From the NCBI GenBank assembly GCA_023055505.1, contig JALIRH010000050.1, positions 124,001 through 188,000 of the forward strand: a stretch of DNA of 64,000 bases. The letters run 5' to 3'. The notes under the pieces are model-generated. The model was not told the origin of the DNA and searched no databases. It saw only the letters and a list, made by a program, of their open reading frames with translations. The stretch comes from Callipepla californica brunnescens. Its lineage: Eukaryota > Chordata > Aves > Galliformes > Odontophoridae. Positions 1 to 12,047 of the stretch are shown here, piece after piece; positions within the stretch are counted from its first letter, which is position 1, and each line of letters starts with the position of its first letter. The position numbers and the translations under genes were made by a program.

Positions 1-3000
1 GCCTCTCATCATTAAGAATACAATCACTCAAGTAGCACATATATTCTTAAACTGAACTACAAACAAGGCTGCTGTATTACTTAAAGTCATACTATATTTC
101 AATTTCTCCTGAGTTCTAGAAAGATACTGGCACTAGCAGCTTGTGCAGTAAAAAAAAAAAAAAGAAAACAGAAAACCAACATTTGTAGCTGCTTGCTGTA
201 GAATAAAAATAGTCAGAGGACGCTGGGTAAGGCAGAAGCATGAGCCAGGTACTCTCCATACAGAGCACTCACCGAAGATGACAAAAAAGCTTTTAAACTT
301 TGAAAAAAAAATAAGAATTTATCACAAGTTTACTGCAACTAGAAAAAATATTTTTTTCAGTAAAGGAAAGGCAAAGTGATCAACAAAGCGATACACAAAA
401 GAGTATAAAAACAACCATATTCCAATCCACTGCACTGCTTCGTGTGAATTATGTTTCTAGACTATGTGAACCATCTTTTCTCTGTTGCAGTACAGTGTTG
501 GATCCTGAGACATCTGTTCCCATCATCTATAGATCTGTTTCTTGTTCTTCTCAGCTCTCCTCTCTCTGCAGTGAAGCTAACTGCACTGTTCCCTTTCCTG
601 CCATACACTGCAGCCCAAAACCATCTCCTCTCCAAGAAGGCTGTCTCCACAGTGCCTGCCTCGCTCTTCTTAATGGAATGTGACACAGATCAGGAAGAGT
701 AAGTACTGGACATCAAACAAGGTAGGTCATTTTAGGCTAAGAATTTAAAAAGAGTCTAATCAAGAAATTGCTGAACCAGATATTGCGCTTCACCTGCACA
801 TCTGCCATCAACTGTTTTTTGTAAATGCCCATAAACTTTCTTCCTTCCTTCGCACAAAAACTTTGCTACATACTGCATGTTTTCAGGGCGGTATTTCAGC
901 TGCAAACTTTTGCAGAGCAGCAGCCCCAATTCATTCTCAAGAAGAGATGGCAATGACTCAGTGCCTGTCTGATATTTCTGTATGTTTATCCTTGTATGTA
1001 CCACACAGGCCGCTGTGCCAGAGATGGTATGCACAGATGAAAAATTAAGATTTGTATACCAGTTGACTCATTTGCTAGATTCGGCTATTTGAAATACTTT
1101 CTTGTAATTTTAGTTGTTTGGAAAGCCAAGTCCTATGAAGAGGCCAAAAAGCAAGGAGAGCATCAAGCCCTGGGGCACAGCCATCATTCTGCTGTGGAAG
1201 CAGAGGAAAAAAAACTTTCCAAGGTAAGCAGAGCCCACCAGATACTGAGCCCTATCTTTCCAAGACAGCCTAGGTTCTTGTCTGAACACTGTGAGTGGAG
1301 ACCCTGCTAAACACCCAATCTCTCTCAATTTTCCTTCTGTTCCTGTAATAACTCTGCACTTGAAAGATGACAAGCTCTGTCTATTCATATGAAGGACAGC
1401 ATTTAGTTATTGTCTAGAAAATTATATTTTGTCTTTAAAGAAGCTTTATGAAAGCATTTTTCTTCAATTTCCCAAGCCAGAAGCAGGACACTGGGCACCT
1501 TACTGTGGGATTTCTGCAAGATGACTTGCTTCTTCAGTAAATACTTTGGAAAATGCTGGAAAAACAGTGCAGCAGGTATCAGAGGAAGAATAAAACAGTG
1601 GGTAGCAGGATGCATTTCTAAACAACAACAAAAATGCAACAAGTTACTTCTAAGGGCACGGCCAACTCCAGAAAATTGTTTAAGCAGATGAAAACTGTGG
1701 GAAATCTTCAAACGCTCACAATTCTTGCTGGATCTAATCAATACTTTCATCACTCATCTACGTAAACGTTTGTTTTTAATGTATTTTGTTTCAGTGCGAT
1801 CTTCTGTTCTCCTTTTAATTAGCAGTTTTTTATTAAGGTGGTAGCATTGCTTACTCTGTTTTAGACAGACAAAAAGTTGGAGGTAAAAGCTTTTTCCAGC
1901 TGTTTAATCTAGAAACAAGCTGAATACCCTATTGAAAAAAATCAACAAGTACTCTTTCAAAGAGTACTGTATTTATTGCAGAAGGTGCAAAATTGCTTCC
2001 CCATTTCCCTTCCTTCAAGTGATTAGGAGTATCATCATCTGCACATCACTATGTGGTTTGGAGAATTCTACATATTTGACCAGCCTTTGAAAACACTGCT
2101 GAATGATTCACGTAACATCTGGAAATGGTGAAATATTCTAAAAAAGAAAAACATCAATTCAGACCTTCAAATTGCATATCAGATCTTCAGATTCAAGTAC
2201 TGCTTTTTCTTCCATCTTTCAATAAGCTTTCTCTAAGAGAGATGGTTTTGGACCGTATCATGCAGAAAATCTCACAAGCAAAATGTTTTATAATGCAGCC
2301 TGATAAATTAAACACCTTTTTTTTTTTTTTTTAACCAAAAACTAGACATTTAAGTCAAGACCGGTAAAACAGTGCAAAGATTACATTTATTAATTTTATT
2401 CTAAGTGTGGAATAATCTAAACATATTTGGGATACAATACATTTCAAATAACCAACACTCTGCTGGCCAATAAAACATTTTCCCCAGGATCTAAGGTAAA
2501 AGGGGACATATTTGATAGAGAAGCAAGGGATTCACATCCCTTAAAGCTGAAATGTCAGCACTGTTGGGAGCTAGCCATTCTGCTGAAACAGCCATTATCC
2601 TCAAACCAGAATTAGACAACTGTTCACAGTCTTCCTCTTCAAAGGGATCTGATGAATGCTTGACTAGAAAAATTACCAGAAAACAAAGTGGACAATTGCT
2701 TGATACACCATCACCATCAGAGTGGATTATAAAATTCAAAAGGGCTTCCATATACCAGGTCTTTGTCTATGACCTTTGGTCCATGGCTCCTTTTTTTTTT
2801 TTTTTCCTTTTTTTCTTTCATGTGAGCTTTGCCATCTCTCTCCACATTGTCAATCAGAGGCTAGCAGAATACGTCCCATTTCCTAGTTAAAATGAGTTCC
2901 ATCCCTTGCAGGAATCTTGGACTATTCATCTTGAACAATTAACAAAATATAAGAGCAAACGATCCTAAATATCTAGAAATTAAAACAGTAATGTTATATG

Positions 3001-4003
3001 AATAACTTGCGAATTTATTATAAGGTGATCCAGGTAGCTTTGCTATTCCTATAGTGGTATTCTGCTCTGGCCACAGGTGCACATACTTAAACCTGCATAG
3101 CAAGCAACTTCAGTAGTTTCTGCAATCAAATGGATGACAAATATAGAAGACACCCATGAGAATGACTGAGTAAAGAAACACACCATCTGTTTCTTCTAGA
3201 GTTAACAATTAACATTTAAATTATGAAATTTAAGAGACCAAGCAGTTAGAATTTATAGCCCATAGCTTTTCTATTAAAAATAACCAACTGTATTATTTCT
3301 CTATCCATAGGGAAGAAGTCTGAGAAATAAAGATTACCATAAATCCTAATGTTTTAAGTAATGTCATGTTTTCCAGCTCCCCAGGCATCAGCTATGAGCA
3401 TTGTACTAGTTAAACCCAGTAGAGAAGGACTGAGGAACTTTATCCTTATTTCAAATAGATATTTAAAAATCTCGAATCTGTTTTATATACCTCAGTGATT
3501 AAATTACATTCACAATACAGAAAAATCCACTGCTGATGGATGTGCTTGACCGAGGCATACAGGTTTCTGTGCTACATCTTGTATGGCTCCATTTTTCAGT
3601 CATCTGTCAATTTCATTTCATATTTCTTACTATTAAGAAACAAACTGCATGAATAGATTTTCATTTATCTTGAAAGACTGTTACCATTCTCAAGCTTTAC
3701 AACAGCCTATTTCTGTCTTTTATTTTAAATTGCATTTCACAATTTGATCAACCCTACCATTTTGAAAGCTTTCTCAGAGAAACAGACAGCCAAACCCAGA
3801 AGTTGCACTGCACGAAAATTTCATGTCGTCAAAAACGCATTTCTGAAAATTTCATCTGAATTCCCAATAGATTTGGAAGACTCAGAGTATTTACTTAATT
3901 ACTTTGGGTATTACTTGACAAGCAAGGGGAAAATCGCTTGTTGTGATCAACTGTACTGTGTCTCACTTTTCCCTGACCCTTCTTTCCTGCATCTTTTCTG
4001 TGC
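1..4003 (-). other. GALNT7: GALNT7 intron 1, distal segment
   Basis: AT-rich non-coding DNA with only short chance open frames. No GALNT7 exon, RNA gene or recognisable repeat was seen. It contains a T16 tract (2317-2332), a T15 tract (2791-2805) and an A-rich run near 151-165. It is assigned to intron 1 because it lies downstream of exon 1 and no second exon was recognised to its right. Confidence 0.6.
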
Positions 4004-4500
4004 AGATGTTGAGAGAGATGATCCTCTCCCTCTCCTGTGCCCTCGTGAGGTCACACTTAGAACACTGTGTCCAGTTCCGGGCTAGCCAGTTCAAAAAAGA
4101 CAGGGATCTCCTAGAAGCAGAGGGACATAAAGATGCTAAAGGGCCTGCAGCATCTCCTGTATGAAGAAAGGCTGAGAGATCTGGGTCTGTTCAGCCTGGG
4201 GAAAAGAAGACTGAGGGAGATCTGATCAATATCTGTCAATATCTAAAGGGATGTGGTAGGTAAACGAACAAGGCCAGGCTCTTCTCAGCAGTGTGTAGTG
4301 ATAGCGTAAGGAACAACAGCCTAAAACTTCAACATGGGAACTTCCATACAAGCACATGGTAAGGGTGATGAGCACTAGAACAGGATGTGGAGTCTCCTGC
4401 TATGTAGACCCATTTGGACACTTACCTATTGTAGGGAACATGCTTTGCAGGGGGGTTGGACTCGATGGCCTCTTGAGGTCCCTCCCCTGCAATTCTATGA
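4004..4500 (+). mobile_element. CR1 LINE 3' fragment
   Basis: A 5'-truncated CR1 non-LTR retrotransposon in plus orientation. The start encodes the C-terminal end of the CR1 ORF2 reverse transcriptase (VRSHLEHCVQF and FKKDRDLLEAEGH can be read near 4045-4125). It is followed by the 3' UTR with a GGTTGGACTCGATGGCCTC-type segment and ends in AATTCTATGA at 4500, the usual avian CR1 terminus. Many substitutions and the lack of an intact ORF show an old, dead copy. Confidence 0.93.
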
Positions 4501-6144
4501 GGAATGTCAAAACCTATTTCATAGCTTTGCTTTAAGAACCATATCATGTGTGAACATGGTTGGATTCTTTGCATCTTTCAGATATTCAGCAAGAATACTA
4601 TGACCTAAGCCACAAATTTCTTCGAACAGATCTTGCTGAACTGGTCTGCTACACCCTACTCTCCACCACCCTTCCAGCCTTGCACTTAGCTCAGTGTAGA
4701 GAGCACAATCTCTTCTTTTGACTAGGGAAGTCACTGTGTTCATAATCAGACCACGAGTTCTAATAGGCAGACATACTGATACTGGACCTCAAAAAGCAGA
4801 CTGCCTTGACTTTTACTTGGTTAGTGCTGGTGCTTTGCAGTGGTACAATCTCAGCATGAATCTGCCCACGACTCACATTCAAGTCTTCGCTCTCGAAGCT
4901 GGTTCAGCACCTGATATCCTACTTGCTTTCTATTATTGTGGCAGTAAAGTTCAGCCCCTATCCCTGAACACGCTCTCTAAGTTTCTTCAGATGTAGGCAG
5001 GAGCCATCCTGAGGAAAATTTTCACGTGACTCAGCTCAGGTACAATCAGGCTGACATTTCTAAACCACAGGACTGGAGAAAATGTGAATAAACACCATTC
5101 ACCTGAGCACAGCAACCCCTTTGTCGAGAAGCAACTACACAAATTGGGAATAAGCAACAGACTCCAGCAGCTGCTCTCTTTTCCTCTCTCCCTCTAAACC
5201 AGGAAACACTGCTAGAAATCATAGGGAGCACTGGATTTACAGGGTACACACTGTCATTTTCAGCTCCCCAGAGACATTGGTATAAAGTGCCAGACATCAG
5301 ACATGCTGCAGTTCACAAACATTCTACCTTTTAAGTGACAAGAATTTCAATCAGTGTTACAAGTCCTTTTTCCTTTTTTTTTTTTTTTTTAACATGGGCT
5401 TTAATACAAAAGTGCCTCTTAGTGACTGCTGCAATTTCTTGCACTCAAATCAGCAGTAGATGATTGTAGCAATCTACCATTTATATTATTTTTGCATGCA
5501 GCAGACAAAAAGACACATGTGGATCCTCCTTGCTTGCAACAAATGGAAGTCAGTCTCCTCAGCACTGGGTCTAATCCCCATCACTGAAACAACATAGCAA
5601 GAAATATTTGAGATTTGAAGAACTGCAATCTTTTTAACAAATGTTGACTTACTACGAAGATTTTTTGTATGAACACAGAAGTCTTGGCAACTCAAGCTCT
5701 CCATATAAATAACAAGAATGGAATTTTAGTTAAAAATTGATCCAAGAATGACTGCAAGCCTTTTTTCAGGTTCTGTTTGCCTCCATAAAACTGCTGGCAG
5801 CTGTAGCGATTTCCATAAACACTAAGCACACATGAAAGCATGTGGGCTTCAACTGGAGGTGCTAACGACTGCAGTTAGGAAAACTACAGCCTTTACTTAC
5901 TACATCTAACATAGAAAAGATATTAGTGAAGGGCAATTACGATTAAATACCTATTCCACTTGACAGTACTAGTAAACTAAAAATAAAGCAAAACAAAAAA
6001 CAAACCAACACAAAATAAAAAAAAAATTCTTTTTTTTCTTAAACTACAACTAAATAATTATACAGTGTTAAGACTCAGGCAAACTAGAAGGATCAGGAAG
6101 TGATGAAGAGGTCAGTTGCTACTTTAAAGAAACTGTTGGAAATA
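4501..6144 (-). other. GALNT7: GALNT7 intron 1, between two CR1 copies
   Basis: Non-coding AT-rich sequence. A T-tract lies near 5371-5390 and an A-rich low-complexity stretch near 5980-6025. I see no exon, repeat family or RNA gene. Confidence 0.55.
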
Positions 6145-6355
6145 CCCAACTGGATACAAGAAAAGTTCTCACCATGACCACAGCCCAGCATGGCAAACAG
6201 GTAGACTGAAAGGTCAAGAAGCTTCCCTCCTTGGAGGTTTTCAAGACCTGACCAGACAAAGCCCTGAGCAGCCTGTCTGACCCCGTGGCTGACCCAGCTT
6301 TGAGCAAGAGGCTGGACCTCTTGAATTCCCTTCCTGCTTGAGCTACCCTATGGTC
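6145..6355 (+). mobile_element. CR1 LINE 3' fragment, diverged
   Basis: The segment CCTTGGAGGTTTTCAAGACC followed by a GAGCAGCCTGTCTGACCC-like run and a GGCTGGACCTCTTGAATTCC-like run matches the CR1 3' UTR in plus orientation. It ends near CCTATGGTCCTATAGG, a decayed form of the terminal repeats. The left edge is uncertain because the copy is strongly diverged. Confidence 0.82.
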
Positions 6356-8948
6356 CTATAGGAAAAAAAAAAATGCCTTTTTTACTTCATTAAAGCTTCT
6401 TTTTTTTTCCACTTCACATTTAATTCAGCTTAAAAATAAGCTACCATTCAGCTTTTCATTTCTAACAATTTCAACAGTACATGAATAGCAGGAACTCTCG
6501 TCTCTTTAGTAAAGAGCAGTTGAAAGCCACAAGCAAGAGAAGTCACTTCAGACATAATATTTTACCTGGAAACAGCATATTTTCCTTTTGTTCAGTATGA
6601 CATTTCCAGTTCTGTAATTCTTGGCAGTATGACATAGCTGTACATTTGTAAAGGAAGTCAGGTTTGTATTAAACGCAAAAAAAAACCTATAATAATAACA
6701 ACTTGCCTATTCTTCCTACTGAGCATAGATACTCAGGTCTGGTTTCCCTGCTTCATTTAAAAAGTTTGGAATACTTCAGAATGTCAATACTGTGATGCAT
6801 TACATTGACATTTATCTCCCTGAGACTGCAGATACACCGATACAGTAAGACCTGAAGGTGGTATTTTTCATCTCTGCTGCAAGCTGAACAGTGGAATATC
6901 AGGAAAATAAATTATAAGATGCACCTAGCTCTTGCTGAACAAATAAACAAAAAACACTGATCTTAGCTGATGCAGAGGAGCTGCCTTCACATTTTTATCT
7001 TCTCTAATTTGTTGCAGATTTAAAACTCTGCCTGATAGATGCTAGATGTTAAAGAGTAAGATGGATGCTTTACTTTTCTCCTCTACACATTTTTATCCTT
7101 TCTGCATGCCAATACAAGCACCTCTATGCCTGCGTACAGAGCTGAATCAATGACTCCCCGAAGCAAAGGAATCTGGCATCCATAAGCAGGGTGAACACCA
7201 GTGCTCATAGTTCAAATGGGAGCACAAAAAAAAAAACAGCCATGGAAGCCGAAAAATATAGACAAGTGTGTGCCCTAGCAACGAAATGCACAAAACACTG
7301 GAGTTACTTCTAGCCATCCTCAAAGCCATCCTCAGGATCTCCAGGGGCACCCAGGAGAAAAGTTACCTCCAGTCTGGCATGCGAGCAGCTGCTTGCCTCA
7401 ACAGGGAGGCTGGCTGTTACTATTTTTTTCTTTGATGGCTTGTTTGGTTTCATCTATTTCTTTATTTTAATTAAAAGGTGCAAGAGTGCCTCTCTCTCTC
7501 AGCCTTTCTGCTCCCTCTGAGGAGATCTCTGTGCTGCTCTGAGGAGCCCAATGCACATAAGCAGAAAGTCATGGTGCAATAAGATCATCAGAAAAAAATG
7601 CAGGCTTGCCCAGTTGAGCAGTTCTCTGAGTTGCTGCCACACCCAGGCCCTATCTCCGTCACAGAAACCAGAAGTAACACAAGCATTGCTGAGGAAGGGA
7701 AAGTCCTTCACAATAAAACACTGTCTGGGGTGGGCTGAGCCACGCGTGCTGTTCACATACCCTAGACACCCAACAGTGTTCTTCCAGTGTTTTTTTATGG
7801 TCGGTGACAACAGTAATGCAGGAGGAACAATTACACTCTCAACATGAATCTCTCTCAACCTATTTCTTCTGAAACAAAAGTATGCTTAAAGAAAGCAAAC
7901 ATTTTCACCTTACAGAATGAAGATGAGAGTTGCATGTTGTTGAATCTGGGGAGGAGGGAAGTTGTGTGCGCCCAGCAGCTGCCCCTGCACTCTGTGAGGT
8001 TACTTTTTTAGGAAAGCTCCAACTGATGGTAAGTGTTATCATGAAAAAAAATAAGTCACTTTAAACAGTATTATGATTGGAACATGATTTTCTAAATCTC
8101 TAGTACCATGTTTTATGAGAAATGCACCCAAGCATCATGCAGAACTCCCACATAAGATAAAAAATTAAACAAAATTAGTGAGGGTTTTCTCACTCTTGCA
8201 ACCAATCTTTTACACCTTTAGAGCCAGAGGAGCACATCTCAGTCTACAGATAAAATAAATCTAAGTAACTGTAAAATCAAGAAAACAAAAACAAAAACAA
8301 ACAAAAAAAACCCCACAAAACAACCCTTTAAAAGCAGAACATCCACATTACAGAAAAAAAATCTCACCTCTCACTAAAACAAAAAGCTTCCATCAATTTC
8401 ATATACATTTAAGTGTTAATGATATAAACACTTCTCCAGAAGAACTAAACCTTGTTGTCGCACTGAAATGTAGCTTCCCATTCACAAATACCATCCACTA
8501 ACACAGGGCTGTAGCTAGTCTGTAAAACATGAAAGAAACGAGCACTGTGGCGCACTGTGCATTGGGACAAAGCCAGCTCTGGTTATAACACTACGGAGTA
8601 ACCAAAACAGGTCTGTCTTACATACTTCAAATTTTCTTTGATTTCTACAGCCAATGCAGCACAGAAAGAGTTAAGCAACAAATGCCTGTCAAGATTAACA
8701 AACACATGCAGAGGAGAAAATGGACTTCCTTATAGAAAGTTGTTGAGGATTGACACTAGAACACAAATAGGGCTCCAAGAATACACACAGACTGAAAACT
8801 TCCACTTTCACAGCCAAAGTCACTTACAGAAAGCCAGCTACACACAACTGTGAAGATGAATATTTAACTGATTCAGCTGCAAGGCACTGATTCTGTACTT
8901 GGAAACTTAACTTTCTTCTAAGTAAAACTGATCTTATAAATAAGTGTA
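6356..8948 (-). other. GALNT7: GALNT7 intron 1 segment
   Basis: Non-coding sequence without a recognised element. It holds an A/C-rich low-complexity run near 8278-8325 and several short A/T tracts. The 119-codon minus-strand frame at 7499-7858 has no recognisable domain and is probably chance. Confidence 0.5.
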
Positions 8949-9443
8949 CACAGTCACTCCAAAAGTAACACCTCCTATTTCCTCCCATGGAAACCACAAC
9001 ACCTACAAAGAGCACAATAACACAGTTTGATAGAGCACATTCTCAGCTACAAAACACTATTTTTTCAGCTTGGTCACCACCATTAGCCAATTAACACGGA
9101 TTAGGTGACCAAGATCCCCTTCATTTCGTAGTGTGACAGCTGTACACGGTCAGCTGGCATGTGACTTATCTTTGATGCTGCTGTCACTAGTACTGAAACG
9201 CACCAGCCACCTCCTCACTGTGCTCAGATCCACTGCTTGGTCTCCATGAATGTACAGTGTGCATCAATGAATATCAGTGGGTGTCATTTTTTCATCATGG
9301 AGCCATCTGTCACACAGCAACAACACATTATGGAATACTGGTTGGAAGGTTCAACCTGTCCTGCCGTACCACCAACATCTGCCTCTGATGCTAGGGGCCA
9401 ACATAATAAAATATGAGGCATTGCTTTCGGAACAGCCCTGACA
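8949..9443 (-). mobile_element. Galluhop-like mariner, internal-deletion copy
   Basis: The left end (CACTCCAAAAGTAACACC then TCCTATTT) and the right end (its near inverse, AAATATGAGGCATTGC then TTTCGGAAC) form imperfect terminal inverted repeats of the Galluhop type of avian mariner. Just inside the left end is the family's ACAAAGAGCACAATAACAC segment. Near the right end are the CTGTCCTGCCGTACCACC and GGGCCAACATAATAAAATA segments. The element is about 495 bp, while full-length copies are about 1.2 kb, so most of the transposase gene is missing. The remaining coding remnant reads on the minus strand and is degenerate. A TA is present beside the left end but not at the right, so the target-site duplication is eroded. 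It is non-autonomous and immobile. Confidence 0.85.
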
Positions 9444-10190
9444 CATGCCTCTTAGTAAATGTACAGAAGTATTTTGCTCTCCACTTAGCAAACCTCTGGT
9501 TCAGGAATGAAAAAAGGAAGATGATAAAACACAGTTATCTCAGATACGTGAAAATATTCTCAGTGATGAACATTTTAAGATATCAGAGTCAAGCCTATCT
9601 AGTTAAACCACTAAAATGCATTTTTAAAGCACTGACCTAAAAGTATAATGAGTTCTGTTTGGAACACTACGCCTTTGGAAATATTATGAAGTAAATTATG
9701 GTTGTTAAATAAACCAAATTAATAAATAAGAGTTCTGTCTCTTAGCAATTAATAGCTGTGAATCATTCCTGAAAATCAGGATTGCTGGGATTAAAGTGCA
9801 AACTGTATTTTGACAAGTTTTCAGCAGACTAAATTCTAAAGTCTTGCAGGTATCACGCATGATGAAACCTGTTCAAGTAATCTCTCCTTTGCAGTAACAT
9901 TAACTGGCCAACTCCATTGGTGAGAACTTTAGGGCTTAGCACTTAAGACCATAAAGACTTCTGTAATCCTAGACTGGAGTTGAAGAGTTTATTAAGGAGT
10001 GAGTTTTTTCCATAAAAACATTAGCATTTAATATCCTGTGAAAAACTTGTTAGAAGACAGACTGTCCAAGCTATTACTGAGGATAAAAATCAAGAGAGGT
10101 ATTCTAATTGTACATTGTTCTTCCTAACTTTCAGATCCTTATTTCACTTAACATCTTACACTGCCCAGAAAACCACGAAGTTGCTGAACA

Positions 10191-10236
10191 GCTTATAAAG
10201 GACATATATACATGCCTTTAAGAGCTAACTTCATGC
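10191..10236 (+). repeat. Dispersed 46-bp motif, copy 1
   Basis: Begins GCTTATAAAGGACATATATA and matches the copy at 12002 in the same orientation. The first 22 bases are identical and about 40 of 46 match overall. Similarity stops abruptly on the left. The family is not recognised. Confidence 0.6.
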
Positions 10237-12001
10237 TGTGGGTCATGTGAATAAACCTAACTAAATCTTTAAATCCCAATAAAGAATCAACAAGGAAAAT
10301 AAAACTGACTAGGGGAAAAAAAGAAAGTGTAATTGAGGTATTCATCTGAGGATGAGAGTGAATATGAAGGTGAACTTGCAAAAGTCAATGCATCTCATTA
10401 CAGTAACACAGACTTGTGCTGGCTGCAGTCAAACAGCGATCAATATTAAGCTTCCTAGTACAGATCCCATCATTCGTTAGTCACCCAATGTGAACAAATG
10501 GAACCGTTTTTAGAAAGTTAATTTTTATGGCAAAAATATAGCTGTTCAATTTCTGTAAAGATAAAATTATGCAAAGATCCCATGCCTTGGTGTTGTGCTG
10601 AGAAGCGAGAGGTTGCTTAGTTTACACTAACAAAGTACATCTGACTATGTGTACTGATGCACATTTTGCCACACACATATAGTCAAGTCAGCTTAGGTTT
10701 AGACATATGCACTGTTGGAAAACGTCCTCAAAACAACCCCCACCCAAAGAAGCAGAAATCATCTCTCGTAAGTCCCAACCACAATATACAGGGATAGTGA
10801 AATCAGAGAAAGAGGACGTAGGACAGAAAACGTGCTCAAGGACAGCACATTTCAAAGAATTCTAATTATTTTAAAGTAGGCCAACCCCTAGGACATATCC
10901 ATTTCATCCAGAAAAATTAATCCCGTCTGCTCCCTGCCATCTTCCTTTTCCCAAGGCCCCTCCGGCATACACAAAGATTAAAGGCTACATGAACTATCCT
11001 GGCAGTCTGCTCCCTTTTATCAAAACAGCTTGACAGCTCCCCTGTCATCACAAGTCTTGGTAGAAGATAACAACAGGAGGAGAATCTGGCAGCCACCTGA
11101 GAGGTGACTGACTGACTGACTGGCTACCCATGGAAAAGGCACGTCTGCTCAGTGAGATAATGACTCTGTATCTTGGGCCCTTTGTTTCTCCACACACAAT
11201 AATGGCTATGGTATCACCATTTTGGATTCTCTCTTAAGTGTCTCATCACACGTTACCAGTAGGAGCTCACTGCTGCACCCAAACAGATCACAGCCTTGCT
11301 GTCAAACTGGTAATATTCCTCAGTTCAACCTCTCAAACTCTGTGCATTGCTGAAAAACGAGGGAGTCTTCAAGACAAACATTTTAAACCAAAAAACCAGA
11401 CAGGGACAGAAGATACAGGGAGGCTTCAGTTCTTGGACATCTAGGTCACTCAATCTTACTTCAGAGGTCCAGGGAGAAACATCAGCATTTGGAGCTGATG
11501 GTCCACAAGAAGCGGTACAAGAGACAGTAGGGGATTCTTCTGCCTTTTCAGTATGAGGTGAGGCAGAGGAAACCCACACACTATCCTTTTATCTCGAGAA
11601 TGGCTGCTGATGATAAGCAGGCAATTGCCTGCACATCCACAACTAGAATACACTTACAAACAACCACTAAAAGCTGTTTTTCCATTAGAAGAAACAAACA
11701 GCTACCAAAATCACAATCACCACCACCACCCTTTTCCACCTTGGCAGACCACTGAGTTTAAGCTAAGCGCTAGTGAATGTCTTGGTTCTTTCCAGGAGGA
11801 GGATACTTCATAGAGGGGAAGAAAATAAAGGTGGAATACATGGAAGAGGTGAGAAAAAACAACAACATATTTCACAGCTGCTGCTTAAAGCATTTCAGAA
11901 GGCTTTGGCATATTAGAATAACACTGGGGAGATGGATTACCAGTCGCTTAGCAGGTGAAGCAATCTAAGATGCATGATAAATGCACACTGACGCACGCAC
12001 T

Positions 12002-12047
12002 GCTTATAAAGGACATATATACAAGCCTTGAAAAGCTGACTTCAAGG
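12002..12047 (+). repeat. Dispersed 46-bp motif, copy 2
   Basis: Second copy of the 10191 motif, 1.8 kb away in direct orientation. Both copies have a CATGTG shortly downstream, so the duplicated unit may extend a little further. It could be an old interspersed repeat or a local duplication. Confidence 0.6.
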
